The notes below the pieces were generated by a model that did no database searches, was not told where the DNA came from, and worked only from the letters and a program-made list of their open reading frames with translations. Below, in pieces: positions 1-11,699 of a stretch of DNA of 64,000 nucleotides. Origin of the DNA: Macrostomum hystrix (lineage: Eukaryota > Platyhelminthes > Macrostomidae); contig CATNEN010000034.1 in NCBI GenBank assembly GCA_950097015.1, positions 6,962,501 to 7,026,500 on the forward strand, in the 5' to 3' direction. Both the position numbers and the translations under genes were made by a program. Numbering within the stretch: the stretch's first letter is position 1; every line of letters starts with the position of its first letter.

Positions 1-190
1 TTGTCTTCATAGATTAGTGAAAGAATGCAGGTGAAATTTATGGACCTGATTGCAAGCTTGCAATCTTGGAACTGCAGTCAGCTTTGCTTAGGGCCGAATT
101 CCGTTCGAATTATCTTGATTTCACTTTCCCAGACCCAGTTCGCGACCGGCCCATTGCCCAGAGCATTGCCCAGAGGATTAATGGAATGTC

Positions 191-577
191 CGTGATGGGA
201 TCACAGTGGGATCAATGTGATATCCGTGATGGGATCACTGTAGGATCAATGTGATATCCGTGATGGGATCACTGTAGGATCAATGGGATATCCGGGATGG
301 GATCACTGTAGGATCAATGGGATATCCGGGATGGGATCACTGTAGGATCAATGGGATATCCGGGATGGGATCACTGTAGGATCAATGGGACATCCTGGAT
401 GGGATCACTGTAGGATCAATGGGATATCCGTGATGGGATCACTGTAGGATCAATGGGATATCCGGGATGGGATCACTGTAGGATCAATGGGATATCCGTG
501 ATGGGATCACTGTAGGATCAATGTGATATCCGGGATGGGATCACTGTAGGATCAATGGGATATCCGTGATGGGATCT
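191..577. repeat. 34-bp minisatellite, about 11 copies
   Basis: Tandem copies of a 34-bp unit built around gggatcactgtaggatcaat followed by gggatatccg and a g/t variant. Most differences are single bases (tccgtgat against tccgggat). No gene is visible around it. Confidence 0.95.
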
Positions 578-599
578 GTGTACAGGGAAGAATGGGATC

Positions 600-2005
600 C
601 AAAGTATGGAAATTGCTGAGATGAGAAGCAGTTTGTCAGCTGTCAGACCATTGCTGACTGCTGTCAGGCTATAAAGAGCACAAAATCGATGGCTCTGCAA
701 GTAACGAACTTAACTGAAATCCCTTTACGGATGAGATTTTTTTCTGCACGGTGGGAGGCGGTTGTGCGATTGCAGTACCATTCCCTGCTGTGCAATTCAG
801 GGCAGTTTTACTGCTCTGCTTCCCCACCCAGGATCAGTGCCCGATGTCTTTATTCGCCAAAGACCAATTGAAATTTATGACCGGCTGGTCTGGGCCAGGA
901 GGGGAAGATTCTGCCAGTTTCGTAGCGGGGAGTTTAAGCTGCCTCATAGTGGGCTTGCTAACAGTAGAAATTGATGAACAGCTGAATGCATCAACTGCAG
1001 TTGCTTGCAAACTATTTTTACACGCGTACACGCGCACTTCGCTATCGAACCGAACGCCACCTCATTGAATTTATTTCCGCCAACAAAGCTGAAGAAGTTA
1101 ATCAGCTTCTAATGCCCTAATCATCTGCTAGGTCTGAGCAGCGGATGTCAGTCCTTTTGATAAATAGTTGCGATATACTTTTTAAAGAGAGACATGACTG
1201 AACAAGAGGAATATCGATCGATGCATTCCGACTGAGTCCGAACAGGTGCTCGAGAGATCTGATCGATTGCACAATGGGACACGGCCTGAGAATAAGTTAC
1301 GACCGGAATATTTTTTGAGGAAAAACTTTTTTTTAAACCCAAATGTAGAGAACTTAAAATATTCCGATAATACTACTTACATTTCCAGCAGTAGAAACAA
1401 TCGAGTTTTTCACATTTTTCATATCCAATAACAGGTCTCAGATTTAAAAAACTATAAAATACAAGGGAAGCAGGGAAATGGAAAGCAACTGGAAACAAAC
1501 AGTCAGTTAGGAGCAACAAGAAAAAGCAAGCAATAAAAGAGAGACTGTATTCTGAGAACCAGATAAAACAAATACTAAGAATGATTGCCGCTCTGTAGCT
1601 GCGGGGGATAATACTGAATAGCGTCTAGATTAAAGCAAATTAAAGCTTCGAAACTGTTTTTTAAACTCGCGCTTTCAAATGCAGACAAAAGTCCATCTAT
1701 CTTGTGCAGAGACTGCGCGCGTGTCGCACTCAGTGGATCAATAATACTAGCTAGAACTTGCATTCGGAAAGCATATAAGTAAAACTGAAGGATAAATAAT
1801 TATAGAATTGTAGCAACTTTGACTGCATATTCGTTGTTTGAAAATATCATAGCCAAAAAGCACTGAGACGAATGGAGCTAGTTACTAGTGAAAGAGATTC
1901 AGATTCTTTTAAGAGACGAATGACTAGAACATTGCGAACAGCTCATCATTTCCTGGAGTATATATACAGCTTGTAGGCGCGATGAGTGGCAGTGGCTGGA
2001 AAACA
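600..2005. other. non-coding stretch, no gene seen
   Basis: Only short unsupported ORFs are present. It lies downstream of the minus-strand Mint/X11 gene and may contain its 3' UTR end. One TTTATT (an AATAAA on the minus strand) is present near 1066, far from the stop codon, so I do not assign it. Confidence 0.6.
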
Positions 2006-2014
2006 GATGGGAGA

Positions 2015-2695
2015 TGAGAGAGATTTGAGAGATGGGAGAGAGCGGAGAGAGAGATGCGAGAGAGTGGAAGAGAGCGGAAGAGAGTGAAAGAGAGCGAAGT
2101 TAGATGGGAGAGAGCGGAAGAGAGAGATGGGAGAGAGCGGAAGAGAGAGATGGGAGAGAGCGGAAGAGAGAGAGATGGGAGAGAGCGGAAGAGAGAGATG
2201 GGAGAGAGCGGAAGAGAGAGATGGGAGAGAGCGGAAGAGAGAGATGGGAGAGAGCGGAAGAGAGAGATGGGAGAGAGCGGAAGAGAGAGATGGGAGAGAG
2301 CGGAAGAAAGAGATGCGAGAGAGTGGAAGAGAGTGAAAGAGAGCGAAGTTAGATGGGAGAGAGCGGAAGAGAGAGATGGGAGAGAGCGGAAGAGAGAGAT
2401 GGGAGAGAGCGGAAGAGAGATGGGAGAGAGCGGAAGAGAGAGATGGGAGAGAGCGGAAGAGAGAGATGGGAGAGAGCGGAAGAGAGAGATGCGAGAGAGT
2501 GGAAGAGAGTGAAAGAGAGCGAAGTTAGATGGGAGAGAGCGGAAGAGAGAGATGGGAGAGAGCGGAAGAGAGAGATGGGAGAGAGCGGAAGAGAGAGATG
2601 GGAGAGAGCGGAAGAGAGAGATGGGAGAGAGCGGAAGAGAGAGATGGGAGAGAGCGGAAGAGAGAGATGGGAGAGAGCGGAGGAGAGAGCGGAAT
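2015..2695. repeat. 23-bp purine minisatellite downstream of the APBA stop codon
   Basis: Units of gagagagatgggagagagcg plus gaa repeat about 28 times, with a longer variant containing gtgaaagagagcgaagttag at intervals (about 2070-2110, 2325-2355, 2500-2530). The array starts 58 bp past the stop codon of the minus-strand Mint/X11 gene, so the 3' UTR would be a CU-rich repeat in the mRNA. The long ORFs through it are by-products of the repeat. Confidence 0.95.
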
Positions 2696-2752
2696 TGTGT
2701 AGAAAGAGACTGCGTGAGAAGCGAAGCAGTGTCAGTGGCTGAGGCTGAATGC

Positions 2753-3025
2753 TCAGATGTAGTGGGGAGTCTCCTGCCCAGTTAGCAGGCGAAACACCGA
2801 GGTTGGCATAGTCTTCATGTGGATTTCGCCAACTCCCGAAGCCAGCATGGCAACTATTTTGTCATGCGGCGTGGCCACCACCGACTGGCCGTTGATCTCG
2901 ATGATTCGGTGACCAACTCGCACGCCGCCTCGTTCGGCGATGCCGCCGCGCAGCAAGGAGCAGATGACGCCATTCTGTACGCTGAATCCCAGCTGGTACT
3001 TGGCGTCTGGTCGACGGATTAGCAC
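2753..3025 (-). CDS. APBA: APBA exon G (PDZ2 and C-terminus)
   Basis: The acceptor gatgtggcag is followed by [20 protein letters not shown], then [20 protein letters not shown] and the C-terminus [12 protein letters not shown] before TGA at 2755-2753. This is one of the most conserved regions of the Mint family and fixes the identity of the gene. Confidence 0.97.
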   Translation of the reverse strand: MLIRRPDAKYQLGFSVQNGVICSLLRGGIAERGGVRVGHRIIEINGQSVVATPHDKIVAMLASGVGEIHMKTMPTSVFRLLTGQETPHYI

Positions 3026-6000
3026 CTGCCACATCGGCGAAGGAGGGATCCGTGAGTGGGAAATTTGAGGATTGGGAATCAGTGAAGGGGATATTTGAGG
3101 ATTGGGAATCAGTGAAGGGATATTTGAGGATTGGGAATCAGTGAAGGGGATATTTGAGGATTGGGAATCAGTGAAGGGGATATTTGAGGATTGAAAACCA
3201 GTGAATGGGATATTTGAGGATTGGGAATCAGTGAATTGGGAATCAGTGAATGGGAAATCAGTGAATGGAAAATCGGTAAATTGGTGTATCAAAGATTTAA
3301 AGTCGACTCACCTGAACCACCGGCGGGCAGGACACGAGGCTGAGCTGCACCGCTGTGCTGGGCCGGCAGTTCTTCAGCAGCTGCTGACAGGCGGCCAGCG
3401 GCAGGCCGACTAGGCTGACGCCGTTCACCGCCAGCAGCTGGTCGCCGATGTTGAGCTGGCCGCAGCGGGCCGCCGGGCCGGAGGGCTGCATGTTGGCCAG
3501 CACGGCTGTTGGCAGCAGGGAGCCCCAGCCGCTCTCCACCACAACAACACCGAGTGGCTCGCCTTTGGCCTTGGGCACCACGACCTCCTTCTGAGTCTCT
3601 GGCCGGCTGAACAGCGCCAGCTCTTCGCCGAGGAGGTCCTGCGCCTCCAGTACGTCTTGGTAGGCGGCGTCGCGCAGTTCGCGCCGGTGCGGCCGATCCA
3701 CGCCGTTTGCGCGTAGAAACTCCAGGTATGCGGATTGGAAGGCCTGCCCGATGGACTGCGCTACTAGGCCGGCCTAGTAGGTTGGAGGGTGGAGTGGGAG
3801 AGTAGCTTGTAGGGTGGAGTGGGAGAGTAGCTGGTAGGGTGGAGTGGGAGAGTAGCTGGTAGGGTGGAGTGGGAGAGTTGCTGGTAGGGTGGAGTGGGAG
3901 AGTAGCTGGTAGGGTGGAGGGGAGAGTAGCTGGTAGGGTGGAGGGGAGAGTAGCTGGTAGGGTGGAGTGGGAGAGTAGCTGGTAGGGTGGGGTGAGAGAG
4001 TAGCTGGTAGGGTGGAGTGGGATAGTAGCTTGTAGGGTGGAGTGGGAGAGTAGCTGGTAGGTTGGTAGGCAAGGCGGGTAGTCAGGGGCACCAGAAAGCG
4101 CTGGATTGGCTGACGCACCTCGTCAGTCTCGAAGACGTGGCAAACGATGCGGGCCTGCCGCTTCTCCGGGCTGTGCAGGAAGCGCCGGCGGGCCATGAAG
4201 ACCAGCAGACTGCCGATGTCAGCGATGTAGGCAACAGTCTTGAGCGCGTGGTCCATCATGATCTCCTGCAGGTTGGCGTTCAGCACCAGAATTTTCTCCT
4301 TGGAGATGAACAGGTCCACGGGCACACATGGCTGCTGCTCCCCGTCAGGCGCCTGAATAGTGAGCAACAGGGAGGACGCGAGGCTTTGGAACTGTTCCCT
4401 GAGGATAATTGCATCAGAAACACAGGATCTGGGAAAATAGTATCACAAATGGCATCCAAAATTGGGATTTAGATCTAGGATCCAGAATCGTATTTCGAAT
4501 GAGGATCTGAGCAGATAATCCCAAATGAGGATTTAGGGTGGATGGCGTCCAAAACTGAGGATCTGGGTAGTCATGGTGTTTCGACTTGAGAACTCATCAT
4601 ATCCATAGTTTGTAGCAACAGTCTAAAATAATTAGATAATTAAAAATCACCTTGACCCTGTCGACAGCCTCCTGAGCTTGAGTCATGCGGGCCGACTTGC
4701 TTGGCTGTCCCTCGGTGACCAGCTGGGTGGAGCCTAGGTACAGCGCACGGAATAACAGGCCCTCGATCAGCACTGTTCGATCGGAAGGAGGTTAATAGAC
4801 TAAGATGAAAATTTGTCTTAAAATTGCAAACAAAAAGCTATACTTGCTACTGCTGCAAGTAGACTAGCTGGGTCATTTATAAGTCTGGTTAAGCTTCGCC
4901 CAAAGGGCGAACGCACAGAGCAGTACAGGGGTGGTAGAGAGCGATATACGGGTGGTAGGGAGTGGAAGAGGGTGGTCGAGGAGGGTATGGTAGAGAGCGG
5001 TAGAGGGTGGAAGAGAGCGGTAGAGGTTGGTAGAGAGCGGTAGAGAGTGGAAGAGAGCGGTAGAGGTTGGTAGAGAGCGGTAGAGGGTGGAAGAGAGCGG
5101 TAGAGGTTAGTAGAGAGCGGTAGAGGGTGGAAGAGAGCGGTAGAAGTTGGTAGAAAGCGGTAGAGGGTGGAAGAGAGCGGTAGAGGTTAGTAGAGAGCGG
5201 TAGAGGGTGGAAGAGAGCGGTAGAAGTTGGTAGAAAGCGGTAGAGGGTGGAAGAGAGCGGTAGAGGTTGGTAGAGAGCGGTAGAGGGTGGAAGAGAGCGG
5301 TAGAGGGTGGAAGAGAGCGGTAGAGGTTGGTAGAGAGCGGTAGAGGGAGGAAGAGAGCGGTAGAGCTTAGTAGAGAGCGATAGAGGGTGGAAGAGAGCGG
5401 TAGAGGTTAGTAGAGAGCGGTAGAGGGTGGAAGAGAGCGGTAGAAGTTGGTAGAAAGCGGTAGAGGGTGGAAGAGAGCGGTAGAGGTTGGTAGAGAGCGG
5501 TAGAGGGTGGAAGAGAGCGGTAGAGGGTGGAAGAGAGCGGTAGAGGGTGGAAGAGAGCGGTAGAGGTTGGTAGAGAGCGGTAGAGGTTGGTAGAGAGCGG
5601 TAGAGAGCTATAGAGGATGCAAGAGAGTGGTAGAGCGTGGTAGAGCATGGTAGAGAGTGGTAGGGTGATGAGACATGGCGATAGAGCCAGCAAACTTTAT
5701 AGCAGGCATGTAAAGAACTTGTTACTCGTAAAAAATCCGATATAAAGTAAAAAAACCCGACTCTCCTAACTAGAAGAAAAAGACCAGGGACAACCTTGAA
5801 GTAGATATTAAAAGAAAAAATGGGAAGCGCGTGATTGGGATGGAGCTCGGCGGCTGAGCCAGGGAAAGCTATTATGCGCCCAGCAATGAACAACAGTGGA
5901 TGTGTGTGTGTGGGTGAGAAAAATTAAATCGAAAGCGGGCAAAGCTGAAGAGGAAGGGGATTTCAAAGGCCGGCTTATCAGGCATCAGTAGTGCAATGAG

Positions 6001-9000
6001 CGGAGTCGGAATTGAAACCTTTTAGTGGACGAAGGGGGGCAGAGGCCAAGCAAAAGGACTTATAAAAAATTCGGCCCGAATAGCTCGAAGGCGTTTATCC
6101 TGAGAGAAAAGCAGGCAGGAAATGATGAAGAAATGGAGGTCGCCGCTCCGGCGGGGGCGGGAATCACGAGTCAGAGATGGAGGGAGGGGGAGAACGGTCG
6201 CTGACTGAATCCGCGAGGAGGGGAGGGTGAAATTCTTCATTCTTTTTCTAAGATGCAAATTTGGCTCCCATCCTCCTCAGCCAAGCGGACAAGAATTTCT
6301 AATTAGGCAGAAAATGCTAAATGGATGGAATGAGTCTAGGCTAAATATACACAGGACACAATCGGGCAGACAGATATGCCAAAGGCACTTGGTCTTGTTT
6401 TTAATGGCTTTAAAAAACATGGGTTTCGTTGGTTTGAAAAGAAGCCGAAATAGCGCAGACTGTTTCAGAGACTCCACAGATATGCGAATTGTTCCTTAGA
6501 TGTCTGGATGCTTAATGAAACAGTCTGGGCGGAGGACAGCATTTATTTTTCCCTTCTTTCTTGGAAAACGATCCCACCTTCTCCGCCGCTCCCATCTCCG
6601 ACGCTTGTCAGTTGCTTTGATGTTGCTTGCTGCTGCCGCTGCTGCTGCGGAGACGTTTTCTTCGCCGCTACGCGCGCATCAGGAGCAGCTGCGGAGGCAC
6701 CAGCCGGGGTTGCAGCCCCAACGGCTGAGCCCCGCAGCTCCGGAATGTGCAGGCGAACCTCCCGGCAGTAGGGCTTCTTCAACAAGCCGTCGGTGTCGCC
6801 GTCGCTATCGTAACTATCGGCTGTCGCCGCCGTGGTCGACGCTGAAGAAATGCGGTCACGAGAGTTTTGTTTGTTTATCGTGTTGTATTATGCGGCAGTT
6901 TAAGGCAAAGTGCTTCACATTGTACGGTCTGGGGCTAAGTTATAGATGGGGTAGAGAGTGGGACAGGCAAAAGATAAGCTGGCCATGGCTTAGATAAGTG
7001 AGGTCAGGGGAGGCAGTATAGCTGGCGTGAGTTAGAGAATCAGGGCAGAGAGAGTGAGCAGCCGGATGAAGCCATGGCCGGTATTTTCGCAGCTTCCCTT
7101 TTAGCCGAACGTAACGGAAGGGATATAGAAGGGAGTAAGAGAGGAAGCAGGGCACTGCAATGCTGAAAAGGGGGCCGCTGGGAGAGGGGGAAATCAAGCA
7201 GGGGAAGAGAGAGAGCGGGACGTTTTGAACCTTCGGAGGCTTCCAGGCCCGGGCAGAAGAGATGATGGCTGCGGCATGGCTAGTCAACACGGTGCCCGAC
7301 CAGACAGACTGAGGCATAGGCGGGGTCTGAGAGGGCGAGAGCGAGCTCAAGAGGGGCTTTAGTGTCCGAGGACAGGGTATTAACGCCCAGTCGAGGCAGC
7401 AGTAAGCGGACATTATTAACATAATTAGGCTGGGGTACTCCACGCGGATGCAAGGGTAAGAGAAGTGGAGTACGGCTGCAAAAAGAACAACATGACGCAC
7501 TGCTATAGCCGGCTCGATTTGGAAGCCGCAGCAAAGCAGATAGGGAGGGGGAAGAAGCCACGATATACTAAGGAAACTGACTGACGGACACGCCAAACTG
7601 AAACCTTTACTAAAGACTTGGCGGGAGGTCCAAGCTAAGCCTGATCAGCTGGCGCATCTGTGCTGCTGGCCCTGGGTGTCCCGCAGAGAGGGAGACAATC
7701 GACAGACGGACAGCCGGCAGGGCCAGATCCGCGGAGGCAGATAAGGAGGCAGTGGAGGAAATTAGCTGCTGGAATCTGACAGGGAAATTGGTAGGGGCTC
7801 CCAGATCAGATGACCAGGGCCTCCCCTGGTTTTAAGTGCTATTTGAAAAATGTTAAAATCGGAGGCGAGGCCACATGCCTTTCGCTACAAGGCTCGCAGT
7901 GCAATTTTTTATGATGCACTTTGTGCTGGGATTGTTATTAGATACAAATCACACAGAGCAACGATCGATTCAACTAACCGACGGGCCCCTGCTGCTGCCT
8001 CTTAGAGCTGGCAGAGCTCACTACAACAGCCGCTGTCGGCGACTTGTTGGCTCCGACGCTACCGACGCTGATGTCGTCGACACCGCACTGCAGCGGCACC
8101 CGGCGATACCGGCCGCGCTGCCTGTCTCCAGTTAGCAGCGATGTCAGGTAGCGCTTGCCGCCTTCGAGGCGGCCGCCGCGTCGAGTCCGATTCTTCAACG
8201 ATCCGGTCGTGTTCGCGGAGGATGACGATGAAGCGGCTGAAGAGGCGGGATCCTCTTCCTCCTCCTCGGCTGACGACGCCGATGTTGGCGACGCTGCGCC
8301 GCTGTCGTCTGAATTGGCGGCTGCCGCGACTGGCGGGAATGTCCAGATTCGAACTGGGGAGCCCCCTGTACGCTGCTGCTGCTGCTGCTGCTGAACGGGG
8401 AATTTCTGCTTGGGATGCGGCCCAGATTTCGCAGTAGCCATTGCTGTAGACGGAGATGCGAATGAACAATTGGAGATTTATTGTCCGCAATCAAATATGC
8501 TCAGTCAGGAAAAATCTGAATGAAAAATAAACTTGATCGAAAAAATCGGTTGATCGAAAATTCTTTTTGCCTGTGTTCTGCACTTTCATGGCGATTGGTT
8601 GAATATTTTGGGAGATACAGAAAAACGAAATATGAGTGAGGGTTGAAATAACCCGTTGTCTATCTACTGTTGAGAAAAGTTTTTTAGCCCACCACGATTG
8701 TAGCATCAAGCTAGAACTAATTTTAATCATGAAAAAGCACACAAAAACAATACGATCTGAAAACGCGGCGTTCGTGCTAGGATTAATCAGGCTAAAAGAG
8801 GAAACTATAACAATTCTTGTGGACACAGAGTTTCAATTAGGAAACAGCGATTGTGCCAGTCTGATTCCGGACACGAAAGTTGACTTAAAAAATAATGCAA
8901 TCCACGATGGGTGGGACCAGGTGCGGATGTAAGGAGGGAAGAGAAACACAATCGGAGACACGGTAGGGAAGAAGAGATGGGGAGTCAGAGAGCAGGAAGG

Positions 9001-11676
9001 GGAGGAGAGATGGGAAGTCAGAAAGCAGGAAGGGGAGGAGAGATGGAAAGTCAGAAAGCAGGAAGGGGAGGAGAGATCGGAAGTCAGAAAGCAGGAAGGG
9101 GAGGAGAGATCGGAAGTCAGAAAGCAGGAAGGGGAGGAGAGATGGGAAGTCAGAAAGCAGGAAGGGGAGGAGAGATGGGAAGTCAGAGTAGGAAGGGGAG
9201 CAGAGATGGGAAGTCAGAGTAGGAAGGGGAGCAGAGAGGGGAAGTCAGAGTAGGAAGGGGAGCAGAGATGGGAAGTCAGAGCAGGAAGGGGAGGAGAGAG
9301 GGGAAGTCAGAGCAGGAAGTGGAGGAGAGATGGGAAGTCAGAACAGGAAGTGGAGGAGAGAGGGGAAGTCAGAGAGCAAGAAGGGGAGGAGAGAGGGAAG
9401 TCAGAGAGCAAGAAGTGAAGGAGATAGGGGAAGTCAGAGAGCAGGAAGGGCAGGAGGGATGAGATGTAGGGCCGAAGGAGAGGAGAATTAAGACAGCAGT
9501 AGACCACAGCAGTTGTAGGCAGATTCTGTCCAACTGTGAGCCTAATGCCAGCTGGCCAGGCGAGCTGTAGCATATCACGAGCCGGCAATGCATTAGTAAT
9601 AAGGACCTGAGGGGGGCGGGCTCGGTTGTAGCTGGTAAAAAACGAGTCAGAAACTGGCACGGCCATCATTTCCCAGCCGAACTAGCTGGCAGAAATTTAA
9701 AATAGGAGCGGTATAGGGGAAGCCGACACAAACCAAGCACTAAAAGATGGGATAAAAATTTTAACAGCTTCTAACGCAATTAACTGCTGGATGGGCCTGC
9801 GTGTCGGGCGGCACCGCAGGATGTCGCTGTACATCCTCATCCTGTGGGAAATTTTTCCGGATACCAACATGGGACATACGAGTCAGAGGGGGGAGAGAGG
9901 AGACACTTCGGACCCAGCCGGGAATCAAGTACCTGCCATGCGGTACTAATGGCATGCGGTGCCATTAGAATCGCATCACGAAATGAACTCCATCTAGTCC
10001 TGCCAGGTTTTATGGCAATAGTACCTGCCGATTTTTTAGTATATGGCGAATCTCTCTGCGGAGCAGATACACGGAAATAAGGAACTATGGTCAGGACTTT
10101 TTGTTCTAAAATACTGTCGGCCCTGCAAAAAAAGCACAGGAAAATAGGCTCGACTGTCTAAGCGTGGACTGACACCAAGCCAGCCGCGCAGCTGCTCGTT
10201 CGATCGAGTCGGCCGACAGCAGATTGGCTTCGGAGAGACCCGCTCCTCATTGATAAGAACATATAGGAACTGAGTGGCCGAGGGGAGGAGGGAGGCAGAG
10301 CGAAAGGTAAACACAAGAATTTCCCCCAAAATGAGTGCAACAGCAGCAGCAGCAGAAGCAGTAGCAAGCTGTCTGCGCAGAAGCGAGCAAGCGAGAGAAC
10401 AGCCATGAAGCGGCAGTGCATGCAAGAAGAAGGCTGCTTGCTTGCTATATTTGCAGATCTTCTGGGCCCTCCGATACACTGGGGGCGAAGCTGATTAGAG
10501 TCCCACTGAACAGCTTTCCAGCTAAAGCATACTGGGTCTTCCATTCTGTATCCATTGCAGTGCGCAGATTTTAACAGTTGCGCATCGTGGGTAGCTGGCC
10601 AGTTACCATGGGATAAATATCCCACCGATTGTAATGAAATATTCCGAAGCCTAATGACTATAGACGCAGGGCAAAAAGCAGAGTGACAGGTTTCGATGAA
10701 AGTATAAATACAGATGGCAAACGATAATGATGCTGTGCTGCATGAAATGATTTCACCCACATACCCTGCTTAATTATGAATCTGCTATGCTTTCTTTATT
10801 TTCTTGTTTCGGTTCGAAGCAATGGAGGGGGTGAGTGGCAGAGCGATTGATGCGCTTGCCTCTGGCACCAAGGAACCTGAGTTCGATTCCGCGGCGAGGC
10901 CACATTAATTTGTGGCGCAGCCGCGGAGAGAAGGCTTTGGGGTTTGTCGGAGGGGCCAACCTCCAAGACACAGTGAGAGTACACACTGCCTGACGATGAG
11001 AAAGTCAGGGCAGATGTACACACCTGTGTGAGCATGTGCCTGCGTACAGTATCTGTGTGAGTGTGTACTCAGGAGTCAGCGAAACGGGCGGAATAGCCTC
11101 CTCGATGGCTGCGGGTCTAGTGTCACCAAATGATGTGCCCATTGCCCTCAGCCCTCCTGCAATTATTAGTTATATGAATATCTAAAGCAATGGACCAAAA
11201 AAGAATAACTTAATTTTTATAATCAGTCAGTCTCACCATCGATACCATCATTCGCCATTAATTTGCCGTTTCCATGACAACTGGCACCGCTGCCGGCAGC
11301 CAGCGCGGCCCGAATCTCGGCAATGTCGCTGACAATGTCTTGAGCCAAACCGGCAGTAGCGACATTGGGATTAGCCTCGCCCACACGATTGACGCCATCA
11401 TCCTCTTCCGCATTGTTATCTTCGCCGTTGTCGTCGTTGTTGTCGGCAACTGTGTCATCGAGAGGAATGTCCGACAGGCCGCAGAGGCCGGCCAGCGGGT
11501 GGCTCAGCAGCGGCGGAGGAGCGCACGTGAAGCCGCCGCCGCCGCGGCCGGGCGAAGCGGCCATGAAGTCGGCCACTTCCCGGTCAGTGAGGCCGCTAGA
11601 CAACCATTGGGTCATGCCGCGGACAGGATCGGCTTGAAATGGTGCGGATCGGGCTGCCCGAGTCAGCTGCTGGACT
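2753..11676 (-). CDS. APBA: Mint/X11 (APBA) adaptor protein, seven exons (5' end uncertain)
   Basis: Exons on the minus strand: 11676-11237, 8443-7979, 6841-6578, 4772-4651, 4352-4119, 3773-3312, 3025-2753. Every junction keeps phase, and from the first in-frame ATG (11615) the product is about 732 residues. A low-complexity acidic/Gln/Ser N-terminal half is followed by a phosphotyrosine-binding domain ([52 protein letters not shown]), then PDZ1 ([14 protein letters not shown]) and PDZ2 ([15 protein letters not shown]), ending [13 protein letters not shown]. The C-terminal half matches vertebrate APBA1-3 closely, including the hydrophobic tail known to contact PDZ1. In the family this is a cytosolic scaffold that binds APP-type NPxY tails and acts in presynaptic and Golgi traffic. 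The loop inserts of the vertebrate PTB are shortened. The first three exons are assigned from phase, splice sites and weak similarity, so they are less certain. Confidence 0.93.
3056..3262. repeat. 30-bp minisatellite in APBA intron F-G
   Basis: About six copies of gggaatcagtgaaggggata followed by tttgaggatt, with decayed copies at the exon F side. It fills most of a 286-bp intron. Confidence 0.93.
3312..3773 (-). CDS. APBA: APBA exon F (PTB end and PDZ1)
   Basis: It has 154 codons in phase 0. The acceptor lies at caacctactag, giving [20 protein letters not shown], the last PTB helix; the nearer tag triplets do not keep phase. PDZ1 follows, with the carboxylate-binding loop in [18 protein letters not shown] and [18 protein letters not shown]. 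The donor is GTTCAG|GTGAGT. Confidence 0.95.
3778..4070. repeat. 25-bp minisatellite in APBA intron E-F, abutting the acceptor
   Basis: About twelve copies of ggtagggtggagtgggagag followed by tagct. On the gene's sense strand each unit is a pyrimidine tract ending in ACCAG, so it resembles a 3' splice site. The last unit supplies the pyrimidine tract of the real exon F acceptor. Confidence 0.95.
4119..4352 (-). CDS. APBA: APBA exon E (PTB domain middle)
   Basis: It has 78 codons in phase 0 to phase 0, with acceptor tgctcactattcag and donor GACGAG|GTGCGT. It encodes [20 protein letters not shown] and [20 protein letters not shown], the PTB core. Reading through the donor runs into the 25-bp repeat of the next intron. 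Confidence 0.95.
4651..4772 (-). CDS. APBA: APBA exon D (PTB domain start)
   Basis: It encodes [18 protein letters not shown] and [18 protein letters not shown], the first strand and helix of the Mint PTB domain, almost identical in pattern to vertebrate APBA. The donor is GTCAAG|GTGATT; the acceptor is at ccgatcgaacag. Confidence 0.93.
4955..5655. repeat. 20-bp minisatellite with 40-bp higher-order unit (APBA intron C-D)
   Basis: Two 20-bp unit types alternate, tagaggttggtagagagcgg and tagagggtggaagagagcgg, giving a 40-bp period over about 700 bp. The purine strand is the plus strand, so the APBA pre-mRNA sees a pyrimidine tract. Six-frame ORFs here are by-products. Confidence 0.95.
6578..6841 (-). 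CDS. APBA: APBA exon C (acidic linker before the PTB)
   Basis: The acceptor ctcgtgaccgcatttcttcag precedes 6841 and the donor GAAG|GTGGGATC follows 6578 (2 nt plus 87 codons plus 1 nt). The product begins [20 protein letters not shown] and continues [17 protein letters not shown], then an Ala/Gln-rich stretch. Its phase-1 end supplies the G needed to read exon D as VLIEGLLF, the start of the PTB domain. Confidence 0.65.
7979..8443 (-). CDS. APBA: APBA exon B (polyQ, Ser/Glu-rich)
   Basis: The acceptor ctccgtctacag precedes 8443 and the donor CGTCG|GTTAGT follows 7979 (2 nt plus 154 codons plus 1 nt). It encodes a Q7 run, then [14 protein letters not shown], possibly matching the EPIWVM segment of vertebrate Mints, and a Ser/Glu-rich low-complexity stretch. 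The donor is only a fair match, so the 3' limit is the weak point. Confidence 0.6.
8965..9455. repeat. 33-bp minisatellite in APBA intron A-B
   Basis: About fifteen copies of gtcagaaagcaggaagggga followed by ggagagatgggaa, with a shorter gtcagagtaggaagg variant in the middle and degenerate copies at the right end. Confidence 0.95.
10805..11150 (+). mobile_element. tRNA-derived SINE-like element, family 1
   Basis: The head at about 10827-10895 looks like a Pol III internal promoter: an A-box-like gagtggcagagcgattgatg and a B box gagttcgattcc. The body runs to a 3' end reading gggtctagtgtcaccaaatg. A 3' fragment of the same family lies antisense at 53050-53170, which shows that this is a dispersed repeat and not a tRNA gene. 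It sits in the APBA intron A-B. Confidence 0.75.
11237..11676 (-). CDS. APBA: APBA exon A (N-terminal, possibly first coding exon)
   Basis: The acceptor tctactctctgcag precedes 11676 and the donor ATG|GTGAGA follows 11237. It reads 1 nt plus 146 codons plus 1 nt. It encodes an acidic Asn/Asp run and the segment [17 protein letters not shown], which resembles the helix upstream of the vertebrate Mint PTB domain. The first in-frame ATG is at 11615 ([18 protein letters not shown]). If not spliced, the frame would stop at 11223. The upstream reading frame is open to the acceptor, so either another exon or a trans-spliced leader precedes it. Confidence 0.6.
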
Positions 11677-11699
11677 CTGCAGAGAGTAGAAAATAAGAA

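Noticed and set aside
2054-2742. Overlapping Glu/Arg-rich plus-strand ORFs
   Set aside because: Three frames are open at once through a GA minisatellite; the minus strand here is the Mint 3' flank.
4889-5893. 334-codon minus-strand ORF rich in Leu/Tyr/Ser
   Set aside because: It is the 20/40-bp array of a Mint intron.
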